From assembly GCF_003034915.1 (NCBI RefSeq), contig NZ_PZJX01000026.1:62001-126000 (forward strand): a DNA stretch of 64,000 nucleotides, given 5' to 3'. Under the pieces are notes generated by a model. It was not told where the DNA came from and ran no database searches. It saw nothing but the letters and a program-made list of their open reading frames with translations. The position numbers and the translations under genes are program-made. Shown here in pieces: positions 18,035 through 26,222 of the stretch (positions within the stretch are counted from its first letter, which is position 1; each line of letters opens with the position of its first letter). The DNA is from Mesorhizobium helmanticense (GTDB lineage Bacteria; Pseudomonadota; Alphaproteobacteria; Rhizobiales; Rhizobiaceae).

Positions 18035-19390
18035 ATGATGGGTAGTGGTGTCTTGGGGGCGGCCACCGCAGTCGTGCTCCTAGCCCTGTCGGCGCTCCCC
18101 ACAGCACCAGCCATTGCACAAGAGCAGGTGGCGGCCGCTGATGCAGCGAATGCGGCCGGGTTGTCGCCCGAGCCTTTGAGTGCCGACGAGATGGAGGTTC
18201 TAGTGGCACGCATCGCGCTCTATCCGGACGAGCTTGTGGCGGTGATTACGGCAGCAGCACTTTTTCCCCTGCAGATTGTCGAGGGCGCTCGGTATCTCGA
18301 CAAGTACGAGAAGGACAAGAGCCTGAAGCCTAAGGAGAGCTGGGACGGTTCTGTCGTGTCGCTGTTGAACTATCCCGAAGTCGTCACAATGATGAGCGAC
18401 GACCTCGAATGGACGCAAGCACTCGGGGACGCCATCGCATATCAGCAGAAGGACGTGCTGATCGCCATCCAGCAGTTGCGCGATGAGGCGGTTGCCAAGG
18501 GTGTGATCAAGACCGACGACAAGATCCAGGTGGTCGAGGAGAACGACAACGTCGTCATAAAGTCTGCCAGCCCGGAGGTGATCTACGTCCCTCAGTATCC
18601 GCCGGAGATGCTCTACGAGCCCGGCTATGCGTGGGAGCCGATCCGCTACTATCCCGAGCCGTATCCATATTACTGGTATCCAGGGGCGACGTTCTTTGCC
18701 GGAGCTGTGACAGGGGCCATCTGGGCTGCCGCCGTCGATTGGGACGACTGGGGCGTCTGGGGCGGCCGCTGGGACGGTGGCGACATCGACATCGATTGCA
18801 ACAACTGCTTCAACAACCGCAACTTCAACGGCAAGGTCAACTTCAACGATGTCGACTGGAGGAATGTCGACCGCGACAAGATCAACATCGATCGCGATCA
18901 GTTGAACAAGTTCGACCGCAGCGAGATCAAGAACAAGGTCAAGGCGAACGGCGACAACGCCATCCGAGATCGCGCCAAGGATATCAAGAAGCGGGACCAG
19001 GTCGCCAACAGGGGACCGGGCAAGACGTCCGGAACCAGGGATGTCCGCAAGAGCACGCTCGACGGGCTGAAGGGCCAGGGCGGCCAAGCTGCAACCAGGC
19101 CGGCCACCAAAGCGAATGTGGATCGCCCGGCTGCCAAACCCACCGCCAACCGTCCTGCCACGACGCCGGCAAAGGCCACGCGCCCGGCTGGCAAGCCGAA
19201 ACCTGCCCACAAGGTCGACAACCGGCCGAAGAAGCCGTCCGGCCTTGGCAATCCAGCTCGCGGCAAGTCGACCAAGGTTAGTTCCAACCGTGGCCACAAG
19301 TCGATGGGTGGGGGCAATCGCGGCGGCGGTGGCCACAAGCAGATCAGGCGCCCCAGTGGCGGCGGCGGTGGCGGCGGGCGCCGGCGTTAA
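18035..19390 (+). CDS. Secreted DUF3300 domain protein with Gly/Arg-rich tail
   Basis: 451 residues. A signal peptide (cleavage near APAIAQEQ) precedes the DUF3300 domain: LSADEMEVLVARIALYPDEL, VVSLLNYPEVV and VIYVPQYPPEMLYEPGYAW are typical. A short Trp/Asp-rich stretch (VDWDDWGVWGGRWDGGDID) is followed by Asn/Asp-rich residues, then a long basic Pro/Ala/Lys region and a C-terminus of Gly and Arg. Function unknown; the protein is periplasmic or surface-exposed and the tail is probably disordered and nucleic-acid- or envelope-binding. It pairs with the DUF2950 gene 21 bp downstream. Confidence 0.85.
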   Translation: MMGSGVLGAATAVVLLALSALPTAPAIAQEQVAAADAANAAGLSPEPLSADEMEVLVARIALYPDELVAVITAAALFPLQIVEGARYLDKYEKDKSLKPKESWDGSVVSLLNYPEVVTMMSDDLEWTQALGDAIAYQQKDVLIAIQQLRDEAVAKGVIKTDDKIQVVEENDNVVIKSASPEVIYVPQYPPEMLYEPGYAWEPIRYYPEPYPYYWYPGATFFAGAVTGAIWAAAVDWDDWGVWGGRWDGGDIDIDCNNCFNNRNFNGKVNFNDVDWRNVDRDKINIDRDQLNKFDRSEIKNKVKANGDNAIRDRAKDIKKRDQVANRGPGKTSGTRDVRKSTLDGLKGQGGQAATRPATKANVDRPAAKPTANRPATTPAKATRPAGKPKPAHKVDNRPKKPSGLGNPARGKSTKVSSNRGHKSMGGGNRGGGGHKQIRRPSGGGGGGGRRR

Positions 19391-19411
19391 GACAACGGGA
19401 GGATAGCGATA

Positions 19412-20407
19412 ATGACCAGGATATTCAGCACTGCCCGTTTCATGGGCCTTCGTGAAAGCGTTTGCACCGCCGCGATCGTCTTTGGCCTCGCGCTCTCTCT
19501 GCCACCGCTCGCCTACGCGCAGGAGTCGCAGATGGCGGCGACGCCGGACGTCGCCGTCCCGGAGATCGAATCGTTTGCGGCGGCGACCGAACCGCCGGCC
19601 TTCGAAACGCCTGAGGCGGCATTGGGGGCATTCAAACAGGCGCTGGCGGCGGAGGGCAGCGACGCCGTGGCCGGTGTGCTCGGCCTCGACGCGGCAAAAC
19701 TCAAGGCCGACAAGAATACCGACGATGCGCTCGCCGCGATCAGGGAGGGCGCCGCCAAGCAGTTGTCGCTCAGCGGCGAAGGTAGCCGCCGCACGGTCAT
19801 GGTCGGCGAGAAGCTCTGGCCGCTGCCCTTCCCGATCGTCAAGGGCGAGGACGGCAAATGGGCCTTCGATACTTTTGACGGGCTCGAAGAGATCGTGAAC
19901 CGCCGCGTCGGCGAGAATGAACTCGCGGCGATCGAGACGATGCGCGCCTATGTCGACGCGCAGGAGGACTATGCATCGCTGGATCGCGACGAGGACGGCG
20001 TCGAGGAGTTCGCGCAAAAACTCGTCAGCACGGAAGGCACGACCGACGGCATCTACTGGCCGGCCAACGACGTCAACGGCGAAAGCCCCGCCGGCGATCT
20101 CGACCAGTCCGAACTCGACGACGCCGCCAGGGGCGAAGGCTATTTCGGCTACAAGTACAAGATTCTGACCGGCCAGGGCGACCAGATAGCCGGCGGCGCT
20201 TACGACTATATCATCAACGGCAACATGATCGCCGGCTTCGGCCTCATCGCCTGGCCAGCCAAATACGGAGAGACGGGAGTGAAGACCTTCGCCGTCAACC
20301 AGCACGGTGTCATCTACGAGACCGACCTCGGCCCGGCCACCACGGCGATCGTCAAATATATCGACCGCTTCAACCCGGATGACACATGGGGGGTCGTGGC
20401 CGATTGA
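19412..20407 (+). CDS. Secreted DUF2950 family protein
   Basis: 331 residues with a signal peptide (cleavage near AYAQESQ) and a DUF2950 core: FETPEAALGAFKQALA, WPLPFPIVKGEDGKWAFDT, FGYKYKILTGQGDQIAGGAY and GFGLIAWPAKYGETGVKTF are characteristic. The biochemical role is unknown. A GGGAGGATAGCGATA ribosome-binding region lies in the 21-bp gap after the DUF3300 gene, so the two are co-transcribed; this pairing recurs in other proteobacteria from what I recall. Confidence 0.87.
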   Translation: MTRIFSTARFMGLRESVCTAAIVFGLALSLPPLAYAQESQMAATPDVAVPEIESFAAATEPPAFETPEAALGAFKQALAAEGSDAVAGVLGLDAAKLKADKNTDDALAAIREGAAKQLSLSGEGSRRTVMVGEKLWPLPFPIVKGEDGKWAFDTFDGLEEIVNRRVGENELAAIETMRAYVDAQEDYASLDRDEDGVEEFAQKLVSTEGTTDGIYWPANDVNGESPAGDLDQSELDDAARGEGYFGYKYKILTGQGDQIAGGAYDYIINGNMIAGFGLIAWPAKYGETGVKTFAVNQHGVIYETDLGPATTAIVKYIDRFNPDDTWGVVAD

Positions 20408-20697
20408 ACGGTTCAACACTTTGGTTGCCGGTAGGTCGACTTTCCAGGGTACGCACAATGGCAGTCGCACGGCAGAATTCTTCGCCAGATGGCAAAAACC
20501 TCAGTCGCTGGCCAAACCCTCCCATCTGGAAAACGATGGACGCATTGGAGTTCGCATCAGCGTTCGGTGAACGACGAATTTTTTCATGAGGTATTTCAAG
20601 ATCGTCGACTGGTCGGTTTGTCGGCTGGCGCACGAATGTTCCCCTTGGGTGTTCCACCGCAAGATCGTGCAGGCTGGCCTAATGACTTTAAACCGGA

Positions 20698-20772
20698 TGG
20701 TGGGCGTGACAGGGATTGAACCTGTGACCCCTGCAATGTCAATGCAGTGCTCTCCCGCTGAGCTACACGCCC
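20698..20772 (-). tRNA. tRNA-Val(GAC)
   Basis: Read on the minus strand it folds as a complete cloverleaf: acceptor GGGCGTG/CACGCCC, anticodon stem CTGCA/TGCAG with loop TTGACAT (anticodon GAC), T-arm ACAGG/CCTGT with loop TTCAATC, and an encoded CCA at 20698-20700. It lies downstream of cpdR on the same strand. Its 3' end is duplicated at 17536-17558. Confidence 0.97.
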
Positions 20773-20887
20773 ATCCGAAGCCGCGCATACACCATTTTTG
20801 GTCCAGCGCGTCAATAGCCCGAAAAGGGAAAGAAAACCTCGCCGTGTCGCGTCGTTGAAGGCGCGCCGAAACCCTGCGGGAAGCGCG

Positions 20888-21250
20888 TCAGGCGGCCTGC
20901 AGCATCTTTTCGACCTCGTTGACGAGGTCGCGCAGGTGGAACGGCTTGGACAGCACCTTGGCGTCTTTCGGCGCCTTGGAATCGGGATTGAGCGCGACGG
21001 CTGCGAAACCGGTGATGAACATGACCTTGAGGTCGGGATCGATCTCGGTGGCGCGGCGGGCGAGCTCTATGCCGTCCATCTCCGGCATGACGATATCGGT
21101 CAACAGCAGCGAGAAAGGCTCTTCGCGCAGACGCTCATAGGCGCTGGCGCCATTGTCGAAGTCGCTGACCTGGTAGCCGGCGCGCTCCAATGCCTTGACG
21201 AGGAACCGGCGCATATCGTCGTCGTCTTCCGCCAATAGAATGCGTGCCAT
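20888..21250 (-). CDS. cpdR: CpdR-type single-domain response regulator
   Basis: 120-residue receiver with no output domain. The acidic pocket is at residues 9-11, phospho-acceptor Asp52 in LLLTDIVMPEMDG, Thr80 in FITGFAA and Lys102 in LSKPFHLRDLV. The sequence closely matches CpdR as I recall it from Caulobacter and rhizobia, where unphosphorylated CpdR directs ClpXP to cell-cycle substrates and the CckA-ChpT relay phosphorylates it. A TTAACCAT element (21299-21306), the CtrA half-site form, lies 49 bp upstream of the start. Confidence 0.93.
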   Translation of the reverse strand: MARILLAEDDDDMRRFLVKALERAGYQVSDFDNGASAYERLREEPFSLLLTDIVMPEMDGIELARRATEIDPDLKVMFITGFAAVALNPDSKAPKDAKVLSKPFHLRDLVNEVEKMLQAA

Positions 21251-21298
21251 TGTAACCCGTCCGAATCACCCGCCCGAGATTGCCGTGGGGCAAGCCCG

Positions 21299-21306
21299 TT
21301 AACCAT
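21299..21306 (+). promoter_or_regulatory. Possible CtrA half-site upstream of cpdR
   Basis: TTAACCAT, the half-site reported for CtrA in alphaproteobacteria, in the 163-bp gap between cpdR and the amidohydrolase gene. Only a half-site is visible. Confidence 0.4.
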
Positions 21307-21413
21307 CCTGTATATGAGGATGTGACGGTAAACATCAAGTGAACGAAGACAGATGCGATCCGCATTTAACAAGGTGGCCCGGATGCTGAAATGCTGGACA
21401 TGCGCCCGGTGAG

Positions 21414-22355
21414 ATGGCACTTTCCAATGATGATGCATTGGTGTTTCCGGGTTCGTTCAAATTGAAAACGGCAGCCGAGGATTTTTCGGTCGTTCCACCC
21501 TTCGAAATCCGGTCGGGCGCCGAGCAGCGCGTCCCCTTCCTCTTCAACTCGCCGCATAGCGGCCGCTACTATCCCGACCGCTTCCTGGCGATGGCGCGGC
21601 TGGACCGCAACGCCATTCGCCGGTCCGAGGATTGCTATGTCGAGGAATTGTTCGGCGGCGCCGTCGCGCTCGGCGCGCCGATGCTGGCGGCGAACTTCCC
21701 GCGTGCCTATCTCGACGTCAACCGCGAGCCGTGGGAGCTCGATCCGCGCATGTTCGCCGAACCGGTGCCCTCCTTCTGCAACATCCGCTCGGCGCGGGTG
21801 GCGGGCGGGCTGGGCACCGTGCCCAAGCTGGTGGGAGAGGGGCTCGACATCTATTCCGGCCGTTTGCCGCTGGCGGAGGCGGTCGCGCGCATCGAGGCCG
21901 TCTACAAGCCCTATCACGAGACGCTGAAACGGCTGTTGACCAGGACCCATGCGCGGTTCGGCTATGCCGTGCTGATAGACTGCCACTCGATGCCGGCAAG
22001 CATCCGGGTCGGCGACAACGGGCTGCGGCCGGACTTCATCGTCGGCGATCGTTTCGGCATCTCCGCCTCGCCGGCGTTGACCGAGACGGCGATCGGCCTG
22101 CTCATCGGCATGGGCTATACCGTCGCCCACAACAAGCCCTATGCCGGAGGCTTCATCACCGAGCATTATGGCCGCCCGGCGCGCCATCTCCATGCGCTGC
22201 AGATCGAGGTCAATCGCGGGCTCTACATGAACGAGCGGACGTTCCAGAAATCCGCCGGCTTCGACGCACTCGCCGACGATCTGGCACAATTCTCGGCCGA
22301 TCTGATGGCGATGCCCGACCACCATTTCGTCGATCTTCCGCTTGCCGCAGAATGA
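21414..22355 (+). CDS. N-formylglutamate amidohydrolase family protein
   Basis: 313 residues of the FGase family, zinc-dependent hydrolases that release formate from N-formylglutamate in histidine breakdown. Recognisable segments are PFLFNSPHSGRYYP, AYLDVNREPWELDPRMF, LIDCHSMPAS and GGFITEHYGRPARHLHALQIEVNR, which carry the conserved His, Glu and Asp ligands. No hut genes are nearby, so a role on another N-formyl or N-acyl substrate is possible. It is divergent from cpdR, an order I recall as conserved in rhizobia. Confidence 0.88.
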   Translation: MALSNDDALVFPGSFKLKTAAEDFSVVPPFEIRSGAEQRVPFLFNSPHSGRYYPDRFLAMARLDRNAIRRSEDCYVEELFGGAVALGAPMLAANFPRAYLDVNREPWELDPRMFAEPVPSFCNIRSARVAGGLGTVPKLVGEGLDIYSGRLPLAEAVARIEAVYKPYHETLKRLLTRTHARFGYAVLIDCHSMPASIRVGDNGLRPDFIVGDRFGISASPALTETAIGLLIGMGYTVAHNKPYAGGFITEHYGRPARHLHALQIEVNRGLYMNERTFQKSAGFDALADDLAQFSADLMAMPDHHFVDLPLAAE

Positions 22356-22704
22356 CCAAATAAAAGTTTCAAGTGCTGGTCGGGAAAGACGCCTGGTCCG
22401 CCGGATGCCGCCCTGAAAAAAAGACCGCATCGTTCGCACGACACGGTCGAAGTCTAGGGAGGAAACGCCCAAGGAGGGCATGAACAGGAAAACCTGTTCG
22501 AGAACAAATCTATTGTGCGCTGCACAAATGTCAAGCTGTCTCCCGGGTTTTTAAATCACTCTGATGTGGAAATTGCATTTCGGTGCCGCCTGCGTGACAT
22601 TGAGGCAACAGTTGTCGATGCGCAAATGTCTCTGCACGCCCTTGTCTTGGCGGAAAACCGCAGGCAAATGACAGGTCCGGCATGCTGCAACGCGGGAGAA
22701 TCAG
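22356..22704. other. Intergenic stretch with a palindrome
   Basis: 349 bp with no supported gene. It holds a 15-bp interrupted palindrome (22513-22527) and a ribosome-binding-like AAGGAGGGC in front of a 24-codon open frame at about 22481 that I cannot support as a gene. The promoter of the downstream phosphatase gene must lie here. Confidence 0.5.
22513..22527. promoter_or_regulatory. Palindrome TTGTGC-N3-GCACAA
   Basis: TTGTGCGCTGCACAA, perfect 6-bp arms around GCT, about 190 bp upstream of the phosphatase gene. TGC-rich palindromes of this kind resemble sites of PhaR-like regulators; the assignment is speculative. Confidence 0.35.
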
Positions 22705-23478
22705 TTGGACATCAGCATCGATTTCATGCGCCGCATTGCAGATGCCGCCGCCGCCGAGACCTTGCCGCGTTTCCGCAGCCAAGGCGCTGTTGTCAACAAG
22801 GAAGCAGGCAGCTTCGATCCGGTCACCGAGGCCGACCGCGAGGCCGAGCGGGTCATCCGGGCGTTGATATCGGCGGAATATCCAGATCATGGCATCCTTG
22901 GCGAGGAGCATGGCAGCGAGAACACATCCAGCCGGCATGTCTGGGTGATCGATCCGATCGACGGCACACGAGCCTTCATTTCCGGCCTGCCGGTGTGGGG
23001 AACTCTGGTCGGGCTGACGGTCGACGGCGATGCCGTTGCCGGCATGATGTCGCAACCCTTCACCGGCGAACTGTTCTACGCCAATGCTTCCGGCGCCCAC
23101 TATGAGGGGCCGGGCGGACCGCGAAAACTGGCGACGCGCAAGACAACCGATCTCGCCGAGGCGACGCTGTTCACCACGACGCCGGCGCTGTTCAAGGGCG
23201 AGGCGCGCCAGCGTTACGACCGCTTCGAGACAACGGTCCGGCTCGCCCGCTACGGCACTGACTGCTACGCTTTCGCCATGGTCGCAGCGGGCAGCGTCGA
23301 CATCGTCGCCGACCCCGGACTGAAACCCTATGATATCGTCGCGCTGATCCCGATCATCGAGAAGGCCGGCGGCGTCGTCACCACCTTCGACGGCGGACCG
23401 GCCGAGAAGGGCGGCGACATCGTGGCCGCGGCGACGCCGGAGCTTCATGCCGCGGCGATGGCGGCGCTGCGCGGCTAA
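22705..23478 (+). CDS. hisN: Inositol-monophosphatase-family histidinol-phosphatase (HisN type)
   Basis: 257-residue Mg-dependent phosphatase. Metal-site motifs are GEEHGSE, DPIDGTRAFISGLPVWGTLVG and the distal GLKPYDIVALIPIIEKAGG. The GTRAF/VWGT pattern matches HisN-type histidinol-phosphatases better than inositol monophosphatase, as I recall. Translation appears to start at TTG (22705), preceded by GGGAGAA at a good distance; the next ATG is eight codons in and lacks a site. A role in histidine biosynthesis is likely but the substrate is inferred. Confidence 0.82.
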   Translation: MDISIDFMRRIADAAAAETLPRFRSQGAVVNKEAGSFDPVTEADREAERVIRALISAEYPDHGILGEEHGSENTSSRHVWVIDPIDGTRAFISGLPVWGTLVGLTVDGDAVAGMMSQPFTGELFYANASGAHYEGPGGPRKLATRKTTDLAEATLFTTTPALFKGEARQRYDRFETTVRLARYGTDCYAFAMVAAGSVDIVADPGLKPYDIVALIPIIEKAGGVVTTFDGGPAEKGGDIVAAATPELHAAAMAALRG

Positions 23479-23561
23479 CGCCGAGGCGATTGCCAGTACT
23501 CCTGACAGCAGGATGTCAGTAGCCTTCTGCTATGGAACGATGTCACCAGAGGGAGAAAGAC

Positions 23562-24074
23562 ATGCCAACGCAATCAGCAGCCGGCCGTTCCGGCGATGGC
23601 CCGGCAGACGGCCGGACCGACTTCGATTTCTTTTTCGGCCGCTGGGACGTCAGTCATCGAAGGCTGCAAGCGCGGCTTGCGGGTAATACGAATTGGGACG
23701 AGTTCGGCGGGACATGCGATGTGCGCCGGATCCTCGGCGGTCTCGGCAATGTCGACGATAATGTCATTGAATTGCCCGGCGGCGCTTATCTTGCCGCTAC
23801 GGTGCGGACCTTCGATCCAGCGACGGGACAATGGTCGATCTGGTGGATCGACGGCCGCAACCCCTCGAGCATCGATGTGCCGATGCGCGGCCGCTTCGAG
23901 GCGGGCGCCGGTACGTTCCTGTGCGACGACGTTTTCGACGGCCGCAAGATCCAGGTTCGTTTCCTCTGGTCGCGGATGACGGAAAAGTCGGCGCGCTGGG
24001 AGCAGGCTTTTTCGCCCGATGGCGGCAAGACCTGGGAAACCAACTGGATCATGGATTTCGCTAGAGCAGGATGA
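23562..24074 (+). CDS. Conserved hypothetical protein (DUF1579-like fold)
   Basis: 170 residues, cytoplasmic. FDFFFGRWDVSHRRL, YLAATVRTFDPATGQWSIWW and WEQAFSPDGGKTWETNWIMDF are the pattern of DUF1579-like small beta-barrel proteins of unknown function. The start at 23562 follows AGGGAGAAAGAC; an upstream start at 23532 is weaker. The last codons (AGA GCA GGA TGA) are the first bases of the intergenic repeat that follows, so the C-terminus and stop codon derive from the repeat. Confidence 0.75.
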   Translation: MPTQSAAGRSGDGPADGRTDFDFFFGRWDVSHRRLQARLAGNTNWDEFGGTCDVRRILGGLGNVDDNVIELPGGAYLAATVRTFDPATGQWSIWWIDGRNPSSIDVPMRGRFEAGAGTFLCDDVFDGRKIQVRFLWSRMTEKSARWEQAFSPDGGKTWETNWIMDFARAG

Positions 24075-24161
24075 ATTGAAATCGAGTCGGTCATCCTGCT
24101 CTAAGTTTTTGTTTTTGCGCATGATCTTGTCCGAAAAGTCTGCAACTTTTCGGGATCATGC
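24062..24161. repeat. Rhizobial intergenic palindromic repeat, copy 1
   Basis: Two hairpins in tandem: TAGAGCAGGATGA (24062-24074) with TCATCCTGCTCTA (24091-24103), and 24119-24139 with ACTTTTCGGGATCATGC (24145-24161). I recall this type as abundant between genes in Mesorhizobium. It overlaps the 3' end of the preceding CDS. Confidence 0.8.
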
Positions 24162-24198
24162 TCTGGGCAAGCGTAAACTGATGCCGGATCGTGGCTGA

Positions 24199-25155
24199 TC
24201 AAGCCGCGTCGTCGGTTCCGGGGATGAAGGCATCGAAGGCAGCAAGGAACTGCTCGCGGTAGAGGTCGGCTTCCTGAAGGATTTCATGGCGCGCGCCATC
24301 GATCATCAGCAAGGAGCCGAGACGCAGACGCCTGGTGTAGGCTTCCACGGCCCTGGTCGAGACGACTTGGTCGGCGCCGGCGGCGATCACCAGCAACGGA
24401 ACCTGGATCCTGGCCATGAAGTCCGGATCGCTGATGATTTCGGATGCTTCCGCTGCCGCTTTCAGCCAGCGGATCGTCGGGCCGCCGAGCGCCAGTTGCG
24501 GATGGGCTTCGTAGAGCAAGGTGTTGCGTCGGTACCGCTCCGGATCCGATGTCACCTTGTTGGTGGCAAAGGGCGCGGTTTCCTTTGGCCGCGGACCCCA
24601 GGCGGCATAGAGCCGGCCAAGGCCGAGGTAACAGAACAGCGTACAGACGCGGCGAACTGTCGTTATCGATACCGGCAGGTCGGGTACGGTCAGGAATGGC
24701 GCGATCAGCACCATGCGCCGCACGCGGTTGACCATCGAGGGCGCGGCAAGCAGCGTGATCACCGCGCCGGCCGAATGCGCCAATATGTAATATGGCCCGC
24801 GGCAATCGGGTAGCACGATCTCCTCGAAGAACTGTTCCAGATCGCTGGTATAATCGAAGAAGCTCCTGACATAACCGCGCTGGCGGTCGCCGATCAGCCG
24901 CTCGGAATCGCCCTGGCCGCGCCAGTCGAGGGTGGCGACACCGAGGCCGCGCCCGGTAAGATCGCCGATGGTCTCGAAGTATTTTTCGATGCACTCGTTG
25001 CGCCCGGTCAGCACCACCACGGTGCCCTTCATCGGGCGGGTGGTGGCGGCAAACAGGCCATAGCGGATTTTCTTGCCGTCGCGTGCGGTGAAGAAGCCGC
25101 CGGACGCATTTTCCGGTATCGGATTGCCCGGAATTTCGTGGAAGAGGTCCGTCAT
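24199..25155 (-). CDS. Alpha/beta hydrolase (lysophospholipase/monoacylglycerol lipase-like)
   Basis: 318 residues of the Hydrolase_4/PldB group. The oxyanion segment VVLTGRNECIEKYFE, VATLDWRGQGDSERL, the nucleophile elbow LAHSAGAVITLL (Ser), and the late IDGARHEILQEADLYRE (His) form the expected triad with an Asp in AAGADQVVS. The start at 25155 (MTDLFHEIPGNP) matches the family; an open extension to 25206 adds a basic, unlikely leader. Likely cytoplasmic lipid-ester hydrolysis. Confidence 0.87.
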   Translation of the reverse strand: MTDLFHEIPGNPIPENASGGFFTARDGKKIRYGLFAATTRPMKGTVVVLTGRNECIEKYFETIGDLTGRGLGVATLDWRGQGDSERLIGDRQRGYVRSFFDYTSDLEQFFEEIVLPDCRGPYYILAHSAGAVITLLAAPSMVNRVRRMVLIAPFLTVPDLPVSITTVRRVCTLFCYLGLGRLYAAWGPRPKETAPFATNKVTSDPERYRRNTLLYEAHPQLALGGPTIRWLKAAAEASEIISDPDFMARIQVPLLVIAAGADQVVSTRAVEAYTRRLRLGSLLMIDGARHEILQEADLYREQFLAAFDAFIPGTDDAA

Positions 25156-25488
25156 TCGGCGCTTCGTTGTTTGCTGTCCCGGCCGATCCTGCCGAGACGT
25201 CGGCATGGTGATAGACGGCCATGCACCAAAAGCAAAGGCGTTGCGGGGAGATGGAAAGGCAACGAATGAGGCCGGAAGCAGCCTGCGGCGGGCTTCCGGC
25301 CTCTGTCGATCCGGGAGGAAGGGACGTTACACCCGGTTCGGCCTCGTCGCGGCACCGCATCCGGTTGCCGCTGTTTCTTGATCCTGGAAAACAATCTAGC
25401 TCTGCCTAGCTGAACGTCCGCCGAAGCCTCGGTTCATCTGCCGTTCATCAAGGCTCGAAACCCAGCGGTTTTTCGCCGGCAGGAAAAT
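25156..25488. other. Intergenic region between hydrolase and hsp20
   Basis: 333 bp with no supported gene; it should hold the hydrolase promoter on the minus strand. The heat-shock promoter of hsp20 begins at 25489. Confidence 0.5.
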
Positions 25489-25517
25489 CTTGAAATGCTC
25501 CTGCCTGCTCCCCAAAT
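25489..25517 (+). promoter_or_regulatory. Sigma-32 (RpoH) promoter of hsp20
   Basis: CTTGAAA (25489-25495), 14-bp spacer, CCCCAAAT (25510-25517). This fits the RpoH consensus CTTGAAA/CCCCATNT closely and lies about 105 bp upstream of the ATG, leaving room for a structured leader. Confidence 0.85.
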
Positions 25518-25524
25518 GTCGGAT

Positions 25525-25622
25525 GCGGCCGCCAATGTTGGGGCCGCTGGCCCACTCGAAACGCCTCAACGGGTTTCGCACCGGCCATACGCAAACCATG
25601 TTGCTCAACAGGAGAACACACC
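25525..25622 (+). promoter_or_regulatory. ROSE-like RNA thermometer in the hsp20 leader
   Basis: Three successive hairpins can form: GCGGCC/GGCCGC (25525-25547), CGAAAC/GTTTCG (25557-25578) and a weak terminal hairpin in which TTGCT (25601-25605) faces the Shine-Dalgarno AGGAG (25610-25614) across a CAAC loop, with TGTT/AACA beneath. The U(U/C)GCU sequence opposite the ribosome-binding site, giving a G-G mismatch, is the hallmark of ROSE elements, which open on heating to allow translation. Confidence 0.75.
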
Positions 25623-26090
25623 ATGCGTCACGTTGATTTTTCCCCGCTTTATCGTTCGACCGTCGGCTTCGACCGGCTGTTCACCATGCTCGATTCGCTT
25701 GCGCAGCCCGACGGCGCGCAGACCTATCCGCCCTACAACATCGAGCGTACCGGTGAGGATTCCTACCGCATCTCGATGGCTGTCGCCGGTTTCTCGGACG
25801 AGGAAATCTCGATCGAGGCCCACCGCAATGTGCTGACCGTCAAGGGCGAGCGCAAGGAAGAGGGCAATGGCGAAGGTTCCGAGCTGCTCTACCGCGGTAT
25901 CGCTTCGCGCGCCTTCGAGCGCCGCTTCCAGCTTGCCGACCACGTCGATGTCGTCGGCGCCACGCTGAAGAACGGCCTGCTCTTCGTCGACCTCAAGCGC
26001 AACATCCCCGAGGAGCTGAAGCCGCGCAAGATCGCGATTACCGCGTCTTCGGGCAAGGCCAAGCAGATCGAGGCCAAGACCGCTGCCTAA
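25623..26090 (+). CDS. Small heat shock protein Hsp20 (alpha-crystallin/IbpA family)
   Basis: 155-residue holdase chaperone. N-terminal SPLYRSTVGFDRLFTMLDSL, alpha-crystallin domain from about residue 35 (YPPYNIERTGEDSYRISMAV to LLFVDLKRNIPEEL) and a C-terminal KPRKIAI segment taking the place of the IxI motif. The class A IbpA-like form is typical of rhizobia, which carry several copies. Transcription and translation both look heat-controlled (RpoH promoter and ROSE-like leader). A terminator follows at 26115. Confidence 0.95.
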   Translation: MRHVDFSPLYRSTVGFDRLFTMLDSLAQPDGAQTYPPYNIERTGEDSYRISMAVAGFSDEEISIEAHRNVLTVKGERKEEGNGEGSELLYRGIASRAFERRFQLADHVDVVGATLKNGLLFVDLKRNIPEELKPRKIAITASSGKAKQIEAKTAA

Positions 26091-26114
26091 TCGCGGTTGA
26101 GTGTAAAGTCTCTG

Positions 26115-26142
26115 AGAAGCGGCGCCGGAAGGCGTCGCTTCT
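26115..26142 (+). terminator. Rho-independent terminator after hsp20
   Basis: AGAAGCGGCGCC pairs with GGCGTCGCTTCT (one G-U pair) around GGAA, followed by a short T-rich TGTTTG. Confidence 0.7.
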
Positions 26143-26222
26143 TGTTTGCCCTGGTGCCTGTGCCACCCCCAACCGATGGTACTGGCCCTTTCACGGCAGC
26201 CCTTGCCTGATCATGAAGGGCG

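Noticed and set aside
18200..20470. 756-codon minus-strand open frame
   Set aside because: Antisense shadow of the DUF3300 and DUF2950 genes, both of which have signal peptides, ribosome-binding sites and family motifs.
22481..22555. 24-codon frame after AAGGAGGGC upstream of the phosphatase
   Set aside because: The ribosome-binding-like sequence is good, but the peptide is short and has no recognisable property; it could be a leader peptide, but nothing supports that.
25225..25330. Short GC-rich inverted segments upstream of hsp20 (for example GCCTGCGGCGGGC)
   Set aside because: Weak and imperfect pairing, no T-run and no link to either gene; not reported as terminator.
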